The translations under genes and the position numbers were made by a program. This document shows, piece after piece, positions 52,903-60,928 of a stretch of 64,000 nt of DNA. The notes below the pieces were generated by a model that worked only from the letters and a program-made list of their open reading frames with translations, had not been told where the DNA came from and ran no database searches. Where the stretch lies: the NCBI GenBank assembly GCA_902774925.1, contig CACYKE010000021.1:1-64000 (forward strand), read 5' to 3'. This DNA comes from an uncultured Prevotellaceae bacterium (GTDB lineage: Bacteria; Bacteroidota; Bacteroidia; Bacteroidales; Bacteroidaceae). How positions within the stretch are numbered: position 1 is the first letter of the stretch; each line of letters begins with the position of its first letter.

Positions 52903-52937
52903 TTAAAAGCGAGCCCACCAAACGACGGACCCGCTTT
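52903..52937 (-). terminator. Terminator after the secreted protein gene
   Basis: On the minus strand AAAAGCG ... CGCTTTT with an inner G-U-containing stem (GGTCCGTC / GGTGGGCT) and loop GTTT. It shares 16 bp (CGAGCCCACCAAACGA) with the terminator at 13769. Confidence 0.8.
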
Positions 52938-52958
52938 TTACTTATTTGTCGATTGATA

Positions 52959-54035
52959 TTACTTCACAATGTATTTGCGGCCATTCTGGAGGACAACTCC
53001 CTTGTAGGCCTCGTCCACCTTCTGACCAGCGAGGTTGAAACGAGCGCCATTAGCTTTCTCGGCAACGGTCTTGATGGACTCAACACCCGTGACATCATCG
53101 ATAACATCCTCCTTGCTCTTGCCTGGATAGAAGGTATACTTCTGGAAACCAATCTGAGAATTACCCTGGAACAGCCAGTAGGTCTTGCCAGCCTTAGCAT
53201 CAATGACGACATTACCCCAGAAGTTTTGGTTACCTGCACCAATCACCCATTCACTGTTAGAAGGATTGCGCAGAGCAACAATCTCATCGTTGGTCAGCCA
53301 CTTCTTCTTACCAACCAGATCTTCTGCACACTTGCCAGCATCAGCATCTTCCTGCGTCCAGTTCTGTCCATTGATGTATCCCTCTACGAGATATGGGCTG
53401 CACTGCTTGGTTTCACCATCAACCAAGAAAGTAGTACGATTTCCCTTATTAGCCCATATACCAACCTTTAAAGCGCCATCAACAGCAGTTGTAAACTTGT
53501 AATAAAGGCCACTCATAGGTTCACCACCCGTAGCAGGGTCGAAAGCGACATCAACAACAGTATAGGCATCGGGTACCCATTCGCCATCCTTTGAATTTTG
53601 CCTAGCATACCTAGAAACTGAAGGATTACCTTGTCCTGCGATGTAATAAAAATTGATGTCTCCTTGATTCTTTACCTCCCAAGTAATGGGTTTTGTAGAA
53701 TTGATTGACACTAACTCATAAGTATGTGCATCAGCATCGATAACAGCACCTACAGTAATATCCTGACCGATGTTAACAGTGGGGTCATCAGGGTTCACCT
53801 TATCAGCGGGAACACCAGAACCCACACCCTCAACTGAAACATTAGCTGTACTAAACTTGACTACAGAGTTACCGTTTTCAAAATTCGTGGCGGTTTTACC
53901 ATCTGCGTCAACAATAGCAGCATACGCAGCACTCATATTACCATCAGCATCGACAGCTGTATAGCTCTCTTCGGTTTGGGCATTAACACTCATGGCGATG
54001 AAAGCCATGCAAACAAGCGTAAAAATTTTCTTCAT
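52959..54035 (-). CDS. Secreted protein with Prevotella-type C-terminal tail
   Basis: 358 residues from the ATG at 54035 (a longer frame crosses the promoter region). Signal peptide MKKIFTLVCMAFIAMSVNAQ. Beta-rich body, for example GLYYKFTTAVDGALKVGIWA and GKTYWLFQGNSQIGFQKYTF, recalling carbohydrate-binding or jelly-roll folds. The end ARFNLAGQKVDEAYKGVVLQ then NGRKYIVK matches the tail of the 782-residue protein at 2334. Possible T9SS cargo. Function unknown. Confidence 0.78.
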   Translation of the reverse strand: MKKIFTLVCMAFIAMSVNAQTEESYTAVDADGNMSAAYAAIVDADGKTATNFENGNSVVKFSTANVSVEGVGSGVPADKVNPDDPTVNIGQDITVGAVIDADAHTYELVSINSTKPITWEVKNQGDINFYYIAGQGNPSVSRYARQNSKDGEWVPDAYTVVDVAFDPATGGEPMSGLYYKFTTAVDGALKVGIWANKGNRTTFLVDGETKQCSPYLVEGYINGQNWTQEDADAGKCAEDLVGKKKWLTNDEIVALRNPSNSEWVIGAGNQNFWGNVVIDAKAGKTYWLFQGNSQIGFQKYTFYPGKSKEDVIDDVTGVESIKTVAEKANGARFNLAGQKVDEAYKGVVLQNGRKYIVK

Positions 54036-54167
54036 AATCAATTTGTTTTTGTTATTAATTAGTAATTTATTTGTTTTCTTCTGCACGACAGATGTCCGTA
54101 CTTCGTTGCAAAAGTACGGTTTTTCCATGAAACCACCAAACATTTGGATAAGTTTTTCGCGAAATTG

Positions 54168-55577
54168 TTACTTTTTGAGACGGAAAGAGTTCTCAATGCT
54201 AGCAAGTTCGTCCTTGAAAGCCTTGTCGACCTTCAGACGCTGTTCGATGGTGGAACAACTGTGGATGACAGTGCTGTGGTCGCGCCCTCCAATGAGCTGT
54301 CCGATGCGGCCAGCAGGCATCTTAGTGTATTTCTGTGCAAGATACATGGACACTTGACGGACGATAACGTAGTCGCGCTTGCGTGAACGACTGAAAATGC
54401 TCTTCTGTTCAACACCATAGTGGCCACAGACCTTCTCGAGGATATCGTCGACGGTGAGCGGCTTGTTGTCGACCTTGACGGCACGTTGGATAACACGCTG
54501 GGCAAGACGCAGGTCAACATTGGTGTTGTAAACAACGGAATAAGCAAGCAGGGAATTGATGACACCTTCGAGGTCACGCACGGAACCATTGGCGGTCTCA
54601 GCGATATACTCTATGACTTCGTCAGCAATCTTCAGTCCATCGCGACGGCACTTGGCATTGAGGATATCCTTGCACAACTGTACGTTAGGTTGTTCGAGCT
54701 CGGCAATGAGTCCGCAGGCAAAACGCGTGAGCAGACGGTCCTTCACACCCTGCAGGTCGACAGGAGGACGGTCGGAGGCAAGGATAATCTGCTTGCCCAG
54801 ACGGAACAGGTGGTCGAAGATGTGGAAGAACGTGTCGAGGGTCTTCGTAGCGGTAGCCCATTCCTGAATGTCGTCGACGATGAGCACATCGATGCTCTGG
54901 TAGAAACGGATGAAGTCGTTGACGGTATTCTGGCGGGTGGCATCAGTGAATTGCACTTGGAACAGACGGGCAGAAACATATAGTACGCGCCTGCGTGGGT
55001 ACATTTCTTTACAACGAACACCAATAGCATTGATGAGGTGCGTCTTTCCACAACCCGATGGCCCGTAGACGAAGAAGGGGTTGAAGGTTGACTTACCCGG
55101 ATGCTCGGCAATGGTCATGCCAACAGTGCGCGGCAGTTTGTTAGAGTCGCCCTCGATGAAACTTTGGAAAGTCTTGTGGAGGTCGAGTTGCGGATCAAGA
55201 TCCTGAGGCGTGGCGGCATCAAGAATGCTTGGTGACTTATTGACGCCCTGACGAGCCACGGGGATATCAATAGACACTGGCTCACTACCCTCTTCATCAA
55301 CAGTCAGCTTATGCTGCTGGTCGACCACGATACGATAGTTGAGCTGTACACTATTGCCAAAACAACGACACAACACCTTACTCAATAGGTTGACGTAGTG
55401 CTGCTCCAGATACTCATACACATACCTGCTCGGTACCTGTACGAGGAGAGTCCGGCTGTCTTCGTTGTATTGTTCGAAGACGATTGGCGCGAACCATGTT
55501 CTGAATTGCTGCTCCGTGACGTTGTCCTTGATGAGTTGAAGGCAGTTGTCCCAAAGCGCCTTTGGATTCATTTCCAT
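54168..55577 (-). CDS. dnaA: Chromosomal replication initiator DnaA
   Basis: 469 residues. Domain I (WDNCLQLIKDNVTEQQFRTW), linker, AAA+ domain with VYGPSGCGKTHLINAIG and VLIVDDIQEWA, and C-terminal DNA-binding domain with GRIGQLIGGRDHSTVIHSCS. Opens the origin and regulates replication. It has a long leader. The flanking genes do not follow the classical dnaA-dnaN order, as is usual in Bacteroidales. Confidence 0.97.
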   Translation of the reverse strand: MEMNPKALWDNCLQLIKDNVTEQQFRTWFAPIVFEQYNEDSRTLLVQVPSRYVYEYLEQHYVNLLSKVLCRCFGNSVQLNYRIVVDQQHKLTVDEEGSEPVSIDIPVARQGVNKSPSILDAATPQDLDPQLDLHKTFQSFIEGDSNKLPRTVGMTIAEHPGKSTFNPFFVYGPSGCGKTHLINAIGVRCKEMYPRRRVLYVSARLFQVQFTDATRQNTVNDFIRFYQSIDVLIVDDIQEWATATKTLDTFFHIFDHLFRLGKQIILASDRPPVDLQGVKDRLLTRFACGLIAELEQPNVQLCKDILNAKCRRDGLKIADEVIEYIAETANGSVRDLEGVINSLLAYSVVYNTNVDLRLAQRVIQRAVKVDNKPLTVDDILEKVCGHYGVEQKSIFSRSRKRDYVIVRQVSMYLAQKYTKMPAGRIGQLIGGRDHSTVIHSCSTIEQRLKVDKAFKDELASIENSFRLKK

Positions 55578-55947
55578 ACGGCGATCGTTGTTCTTTTAAT
55601 AAATTACTTTAATGCGGTTAATAATGATTTCGATTGCAAAGGTCGGTATTTTTTTTGAATTATGCAAATCCGTATTTTTAGTCAAAAAAAGGGAAAAGTC
55701 GTGTAACTCGCTTGTTTATCGCACTTTATGACGTTTTTACAATGTTATTATATCCACACCCCTCTTGCAAAATTCCAAGCACTTGTAATTCAACTAATTG
55801 CGCGATTCATGCACACAAAAAGTACCCTATGCAGCAAAAATAATTTAAGCTATCCGAAAGTGGGCTATATCAAGCACTTGCATCAATCCTATGGAAAGTA
55901 TTTATACGACCTCACTATTTAGACAAATTTAAAATTGAGAAGAATTT
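55578..55947. other. AT-rich gap upstream of dnaA
   Basis: 370 bp without a gene. It contains near matches to the DnaA box TTATNCACA (ATATCCACA at about 55748, TCATGCACA at about 55807) and the dnaA promoter region (CAAAGGTCGGTATT). Not enough clustered boxes to call an origin. An open frame at 55728-55922 has no protein-like character. Confidence 0.4.
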
Positions 55948-56850
55948 TTATTTATCTTTCTTTCCGAAAATCGAGAAATGGACGTAGCGTTTCGGATGAG
56001 CTTTCAGGTCAATCATTAGCGAGTCGGCTGACGCCATTGTTGCCGCCATATTGTTATAAAGCGTAGGATCGCGCATGAGCAGGCCAAGTGTACCTTCATT
56101 ACTGTTCAACTTACGCGTCATCTCGTTGACGTTTGCCAGTGTCTGGTTGACGCCAGCCATCATAGATGCCACATCAACAGCTGCCAGGTTACCTGTCAGT
56201 TGCTGGGTATTGTCAAGCACACCGTTAGCCTTCTGCATCATAGTAGGCATCTCGCGGTTGAGCGATGCCGATAGCGTGCGCAGATCGCGGCTGGTGGCAT
56301 TAAGATTGTCGGTCATACCCTCAACGTTATGCAGCATTTGACGCAGGGCTGGGTCGGCTAGCAGGATATTCAGACTGGTCATAATACTGTCGAGTTTCGG
56401 CATCATGGCCTCAATAGCAGGCACCATCCCACCCAATTTGCCCATAATGCCCTGTTCAGCACTTCCGCTAATGGTATCGCCCTTAGCAATCATATGGATG
56501 GGGTCTTCGCCCAATATGAGGTTGATTTTAATGTTACCCAACAGGTCGCTGGAAATCTCGGCATGCGAGCCCTGTGGCAATCGCATCTCCTTGTCGAGGC
56601 CCATCACGGCCACAATCTTACCCTGAGGATCATAGTTGTACTCAATGTCCTTGATGACACCCACCCTATAGCCATTGGCATAGACTGGCGTTGACGCCGA
56701 GACACCACTGACATCTGTAAACGTTACGTAATAGGAGTCGTCGTTGGCAAACACGGTGAGCCCCTTAAGAAATGTCAGTCCGTAATATAACACCACGATG
56801 CCTAAGATGGCAACCAAAGCTATTTTCACCTCTTTTGTAAAGAACTTCAT
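55948..56850 (-). CDS. MCE-domain protein (MlaD-like)
   Basis: 300 residues. One N-terminal membrane anchor (VALVAILGIVVLYYGLTFL), MCE/MlaD domain about 38-115 (DVSGVSASTPVYANGYRVGV), then a helical region (MPTMMQKANGVLDNTQQL). Such proteins form hexameric rings that move lipids between membranes. It starts 6 bp after the amidase gene, so probably one transcript. No MlaE/F genes are visible here. Confidence 0.9.
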   Translation of the reverse strand: MKFFTKEVKIALVAILGIVVLYYGLTFLKGLTVFANDDSYYVTFTDVSGVSASTPVYANGYRVGVIKDIEYNYDPQGKIVAVMGLDKEMRLPQGSHAEISSDLLGNIKINLILGEDPIHMIAKGDTISGSAEQGIMGKLGGMVPAIEAMMPKLDSIMTSLNILLADPALRQMLHNVEGMTDNLNATSRDLRTLSASLNREMPTMMQKANGVLDNTQQLTGNLAAVDVASMMAGVNQTLANVNEMTRKLNSNEGTLGLLMRDPTLYNNMAATMASADSLMIDLKAHPKRYVHFSIFGKKDK

Positions 56851-56856
56851 AACGCG

Positions 56857-58143
56857 TTATTTCTTTTTGTTTCTATTTCTATATTCCTGTATTGCCTTCT
56901 GGACATCCGTCCTTACACCATCCTTGAATGCAATGATGAAACACTGTGGGAACGTCGCTGCCAACGTTTTGCGAAGCTGGTAGATCTCGCTATAGTTTTC
57001 GGATGCGCCAACCGTATATTTATACATTCCGCCTTCTTGGTAATAGTCGGCAGGCTGTCCCTTCAGTCGGGGATCGTTAGCCTTCAGTTTAGCACTCGAG
57101 CCCAGAATCTGGACCTTGAAGACGGGAACTGACAACGTAGCAGGTGGAGCGGGTGTCGCAGGCGCAGGCGGTGTTACAACGGGTTTCGAAGGTGTTGCAG
57201 CAACGGTATCAGGAGCCTCGGCAGGCTGTTCATCGACTTTGGTGTCGGCAACAGGCTGTTCCACAGGTACGACGATTGTTGGTTCCTGCTTCTTCGGCTC
57301 TACTTTCTTCGGTTCTTCCTTCTTCGGCACAACAGTCGGAATCTCGACTTCCTGCTTCGACTCGGCCTTCAGCGGTACAGTAATACCTCCGTAATTCTTT
57401 TTCTTATAATCCAGAAAAGCCTGATAGATGCCTTGTGCCAGACGGTTCACGCCATCTGAAGAGTGCAGGAACTGCTCCTCGTCAGAAGTAGAAATAAATC
57501 CAAGTTCTATGAGACAACTCGGCATCGACGTCTCGCGCAATACAAGGAATCCGGCCTGCTTCACGCCTTTGTTCTGACGACCTGCTGACGCACAGATGCG
57601 TTTCTGTACGAATTTCGCTAAATCGACACTCTGCGCCATATTGTGATCCTGGATGAACTCAAACATGATGTAGCTCTCCGATGAGTTAGGGTCGAAGCCC
57701 TGATAGCGCTGCTTGTAGTCCTTTTCGTAGAGTATGACCTCGTTCTCGCGCTTAGCCACCTCCAAATTGTCTGCCGCACGGTGCATACCCAGCGTATAAG
57801 TCTCGATGCCTCGCGAAATATGTCCCTTGGGCAATGCGTTCGTATGGATGGAAATAAAGAGGTCGGCCTTATTTTTATTAGCAATGTCCGCGCGCGTGTG
57901 TAAGGGAATGAAAACATCTGTCTTGCGCGTATAGATAACCTTTACGTCGCTGCAATTGCGCTCTACCAGCCGTCCAAAGGCCAATGCGACGTTCAGGTTG
58001 ATGTGTTTCTCCTTCGTGATTTTTCCTATGGCGCCAGCATCGTTGCCACCATGTCCAGCATCAATCACCAGCGTAAATTTCTTGTTGGCAGCAACCATCG
58101 TCACTGTCATCATCAGCATCAATATCAGTAATCGTATCCTCAT
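56857..58143 (-). CDS. N-acetylmuramoyl-L-alanine amidase with SPOR-like C-terminus
   Basis: 428 residues from the ATG at 58143. Signal peptide MRIRLLILMLMMTVTMVAA; Amidase_3 domain to about 250 with FTLVIDAGHGGNDAGAIG, LFISIHTNALPK and SCLIELGFISTSDEE (zinc His/Glu set). A Lys/Glu/Pro linker (about 265-345; VVPKKEEPKKVEPKKQEP) leads to FKVQILGSSAKLKANDPRLK, a SPOR-like domain that would target septal peptidoglycan. Splits cell-wall peptide bonds in division. The start overlaps the folB stop. Confidence 0.92.
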   Translation of the reverse strand: MRIRLLILMLMMTVTMVAANKKFTLVIDAGHGGNDAGAIGKITKEKHINLNVALAFGRLVERNCSDVKVIYTRKTDVFIPLHTRADIANKNKADLFISIHTNALPKGHISRGIETYTLGMHRAADNLEVAKRENEVILYEKDYKQRYQGFDPNSSESYIMFEFIQDHNMAQSVDLAKFVQKRICASAGRQNKGVKQAGFLVLRETSMPSCLIELGFISTSDEEQFLHSSDGVNRLAQGIYQAFLDYKKKNYGGITVPLKAESKQEVEIPTVVPKKEEPKKVEPKKQEPTIVVPVEQPVADTKVDEQPAEAPDTVAATPSKPVVTPPAPATPAPPATLSVPVFKVQILGSSAKLKANDPRLKGQPADYYQEGGMYKYTVGASENYSEIYQLRKTLAATFPQCFIIAFKDGVRTDVQKAIQEYRNRNKKK

Positions 58144-58520
58144 CAATCTTTTGTTATATGTAATTCCACTCCTACCCCTTTGCAATCACCTCCCAAGGGC
58201 GGATTTAATTTTGTTATTCTCAGGTCCAGCGACGTCACTTTCGGAAATTCGGCAAACACGCGGTCGGCTATACGTCCTGCTACATGTTCCAGCAACTGCG
58301 ACGTCTTGTACATTTCTTCTTCTATCAGATGATACAATAGACTATAGTCCAGCGTCGACTCCAATAGGTCGGACTGCATGGCCGATGTCATATCCACGCC
58401 ACAGCGTGCAGACACCAGAAAGTCCTGCCCTACCTCATTCTCCTGGGGCATCACCCCGTGGTAGGCGTGAATGCGTACTTCGTCCAGAAAGATATTACTG
58501 CTCACCGTCATCTGAACCAT
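58143..58520 (-). CDS. folB: Dihydroneopterin aldolase
   Basis: 125 residues. IFLDEVRIHAYHGVMPQENE, DYSLLYHLIEEEMYKTSQLL and RIADRVFAEFPKVTSLDLRI are the family's core, with the Lys-bearing KLNPP segment. Cleaves dihydroneopterin in folate synthesis. An alternative start is the Met at 58511. It overlaps the TSCPD gene by 26 bp. Confidence 0.93.
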   Translation of the reverse strand: MVQMTVSSNIFLDEVRIHAYHGVMPQENEVGQDFLVSARCGVDMTSAMQSDLLESTLDYSLLYHLIEEEMYKTSQLLEHVAGRIADRVFAEFPKVTSLDLRITKLNPPLGGDCKGVGVELHITKD

Positions 58521-59166
58521 CTATATATTTTTTCAGTGCGCGCTCTACACCTACTTTCCACGTGTTGATATTCTCCGACTGCAACTGCAACGAGCTCACC
58601 AGTTTGATGACGTGTTCCAACGGCATCCGATAGCGAAGCACACCAGATATCAGCTTAGCGTAGTTCCAATATTCCGGATTGAACTTCTCAGACAGCCCTT
58701 CGACGGTAATCTTGTAGCCACGCGTGTTCTCGAACTGGAAGTCGTAGCGCTTCGTACCGTCTTCATTCACCTGTTTGATGATCTTGCCCTTCGTCACGGA
58801 CTTTGGCAACAAGATGCCATCATCATCGTCCTGAAGACCAGTGAATATTTCGTAAGGATATCCGTCAAGCAGTCCTACCAGCGCCACCCATTTATCCTTG
58901 TTGTTTTGGAAACGCACCACGTCGCACTCCAATACTTTTGGACGAACCTCCGTCACGTCAGGACGCTGGTTGTGCATCAGTTCTTTTACAGCCACATCGG
59001 CAACCGCCGTCAAATGTTTGCTCTCCTTGGGTGTCAATGCACCTAACATCTTGTCCAGCATCTTCTTTATCTGCTGTTCCGTCAGGGATGTTTCCGTCTG
59101 TTGGCTGGCTGCTGCCAGTGTCCTGACCAGCCATTCCGTCAGTGTCTCGTTTGTATTCTTAATCAT
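58495..59166 (-). CDS. Orphan TSCPD-domain protein, like the C-terminus of B12-dependent ribonucleotide reductase
   Basis: 223 residues from the ATG at 59166 (a longer frame starts inside the promoter). VLECDVVRFQNNKDKWVALV, GYPYEIFTGLQDDDDGILLP, KGKIIKQVNEDGTKRYDFQF and EGLSEKFNPEYWNYAKLISG match the region just before the zinc-ribbon end of adenosylcobalamin ribonucleotide reductase in Bacteroidales. The reductase catalytic barrel and the cysteine tail are absent. The N-terminal 60 residues are helical (LTEQQIKKMLDKMLG). It may regulate or bind nucleotides. Coupled to folB. Confidence 0.75.
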   Translation of the reverse strand: MIKNTNETLTEWLVRTLAAASQQTETSLTEQQIKKMLDKMLGALTPKESKHLTAVADVAVKELMHNQRPDVTEVRPKVLECDVVRFQNNKDKWVALVGLLDGYPYEIFTGLQDDDDGILLPKSVTKGKIIKQVNEDGTKRYDFQFENTRGYKITVEGLSEKFNPEYWNYAKLISGVLRYRMPLEHVIKLVSSLQLQSENINTWKVGVERALKKYIDGSDDGEQ

Positions 59167-59199
59167 ACTTGTCCGCGCGCTTACTATATTTTGCCTGCA

Positions 59200-59250
59200 A
59201 AGATAGTGCAAATCGAGCGAAAAACCAAATTTATTTGAGTTTTTCCGAGA
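59200..59250 (-). promoter_or_regulatory. Promoter element shared with the gene at 15920
   Basis: Minus strand carries AAAAACTCAAATAAATTTGG, TTTTTCGCTCGA and TTTGCACTATCTTTGC, differing from 15850-15898 at only a few positions. TATCTTTG is the -7 box. Confidence 0.75.
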
Positions 59251-59785
59251 TGCCGCCTATTTTTTCCTTAGGAAAAAGGTACGAATAAGCGAGCAAAGAA
59301 CCAAAGGAAAATTTATTTTTCTTTGTTCTTTCGAGCGAGAGTACCTTCTCGCGAAGCGAAAAAGGTCTATCATACTTTGAGCAGTTTGATCAAGAACCTC
59401 GTTCTAACAAGATTAAGTGGATGATAATTAGTGCTTTTGTATTTATTATTGGAATTTTATTATTTGTATTGGGTGTTATTGTATTTCCTGTATATAGTTG
59501 ACGTCAAAGAAAAAACGGAGACTAAATGATTCAATATTGAATCTACTGGAATTTTGTGGAAAATGTTTTGAATTGGAGCTTCGGATACAACGTTTTACAA
59601 AATGCAAATATTTCTCCGCCAGGGGGTTTAACCTTTTGATTTTCAGGAAGATGATGGCGGAGGAATTTGATGCGGCTGTGATAGAAGTTGTGTTACTTCT
59701 CAAGGAAATTTCTGTAAAGACGGAAGAGGGAAGATTAATGATTGGGAGGCAGGGTCTAAGCAGTAGTGAGGCCGTACTTAAAGAA
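59251..59785. other. Gene-poor region with a possible membrane-peptide remnant
   Basis: It contains the hairpin TTTTTCC ... GGAAAAA near 59260, sequence similar to the mfd upstream region (about 59275-59345), and a plus-strand frame that reads KWMIISAFVFIIGILLFVLG and VIVFPVYS to a stop at about 59502. ATG at 59421 could give a 26-residue membrane peptide, or it is the end of a lost gene. Longer frames at 59476-59797 on both strands show no family features. Confidence 0.35.
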
Positions 59786-59879
59786 TCTGCCACTTAAGTC
59801 GTAAGATACTAGGACTTAAGTCGCAAGACTCTGCTACTTAAGTGCTAAGACACTAGGACTTAAGTGGCAGATTAAAGAG
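59786..59879. repeat. 22-bp phased array with ACTTAAGT dyads
   Basis: ACTTAAGT occurs at 59792, 59814, 59836 and 59858, exactly 22 bp apart. The outer 15 bp (TCTGCCACTTAAGTC and its complement at 59857-59871) form a perfect inverted repeat, so the whole block can fold on itself. Looser copies follow to 59905. Confidence 0.9.
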
Positions 59880-59905
59880 AAGGGACTTAAAAGGTGCTTA
59901 AGACC

Positions 59906-60169
59906 TGGCTCACAACTGTTTAGGACGCTCCCAAAAACAATAGTGTCCGAGTACGATATAGCACAGGTTACACGAGACGAGGCAAAAATCCTCCGCCATC
60001 ATTTTGCTGTTAATCAGACGGTTAGGAGCGATGGCGGAGAATTTTCGTTCTCTAACCTAAAGGTGTAGAGTGTGGCGTTGCAATCTATCGCTCGAAAAAG
60101 CTCAAATTTATTTGGCTTTTTGCTCACTTAATCGTACCTTTGCAGGCGAAACATAAAAGGATTTGTAAT
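59906..60169. other. Leader region of the nitroreductase gene
   Basis: Non-coding. ATGGCGGAGAATTTT-like sequence occurs twice inverted (about 59990 and 60032: CTCCGCCATC and GATGGCGGAG), a possible hairpin. The promoter TACCTTTG lies at 60135-60142, within a variant of the shared AAGCTCAAATTTATTTGG element. Confidence 0.5.
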
Positions 60170-60928
60170 ATGAAGAACTTAATGACCAGGCGTAGCATTC
60201 GCCAATATAGTGACAAAGAAGTGAGTCCAGAACTTCTGAACCGCCTCATGACTGAGGCCAGCAGAACCCAGACAATGGGTAATCTCCAGCTGTATAGCGT
60301 GGTGGTGACGCATTCGCCAGAGATGAAGGCAAAGCTGGCACCAGCACATTTCAACCAGCCAATGGTGACGCAGGCTCCAGTGGTGCTGACCATCTGCGCA
60401 GACTTCAACCGCACATCAACGTGGGCACGGTGCAGGAACGCAGAGCCGGGCTACGACAATTTCCTGTCGTTCATCAATGCGACAACAGATGCACTATTGT
60501 ACACACAAACTCTGTGTAACCTGATGGACGAAGAAGGACTGGGCTATTGCTACTTAGGGACGACGGTGTATCAGCCACAGGCTATCATCGACCTGTTGGA
60601 ATTACCCAAACTGACGTTCCCCGTAGCAACGCTGACCGTAGGATGGCCTGCTGAAGAACCTCCCCTATCCGACCGTCTGCCGATGGAGAGTTTCGTGCAC
60701 GAAGAAACCTATAACGACTATCTGGCAATGGACATCGACAAATACTATGAGGACAAGGAGCACCGTCCTGAAAACTTGGAGTTTGTGCGTATCAACAATA
60801 AAGAGACCCTGGCTCAGGTCTTCACCGACATCCGCTATACGCGAAAGGACAATGACGCCATGAGTCAGGGACTCCTCGAAACACTCAAACGGCAGGGCTT
60901 CCTGCCCTGGACCGTCAGAGGATTTTAA
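60170..60928 (+). CDS. Nitroreductase family protein
   Basis: 252 residues from the ATG at 60170. MTRRSIRQYSDKEVSPELLN, SRTQTMGNLQLYSVVVT and DEEGLGYCYLGTTVYQPQAI are the FMN-binding nitroreductase pattern. The C-terminal 60 residues (HEETYNDYLAMDIDKYYEDK) extend the core as in NfsA-like or Bacteroidota NADPH oxidoreductases. It reduces quinone or nitro substrates in the cytosol; the natural substrate is unknown. Convergent with the MFS gene (4-bp overlap of stops). Confidence 0.9.
   Translation: MKNLMTRRSIRQYSDKEVSPELLNRLMTEASRTQTMGNLQLYSVVVTHSPEMKAKLAPAHFNQPMVTQAPVVLTICADFNRTSTWARCRNAEPGYDNFLSFINATTDALLYTQTLCNLMDEEGLGYCYLGTTVYQPQAIIDLLELPKLTFPVATLTVGWPAEEPPLSDRLPMESFVHEETYNDYLAMDIDKYYEDKEHRPENLEFVRINNKETLAQVFTDIRYTRKDNDAMSQGLLETLKRQGFLPWTVRGF

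Noticed and set aside
55578..55947. Origin of replication next to dnaA
   Set aside because: Only two one-mismatch DnaA boxes were found and no clear unwinding repeats; insufficient for a call.
59476..59797. Opposed 99- and 105-codon frames
   Set aside because: They cover the same bases on both strands, neither has a domain, signal or upstream promoter, and one runs into the 22-bp array.
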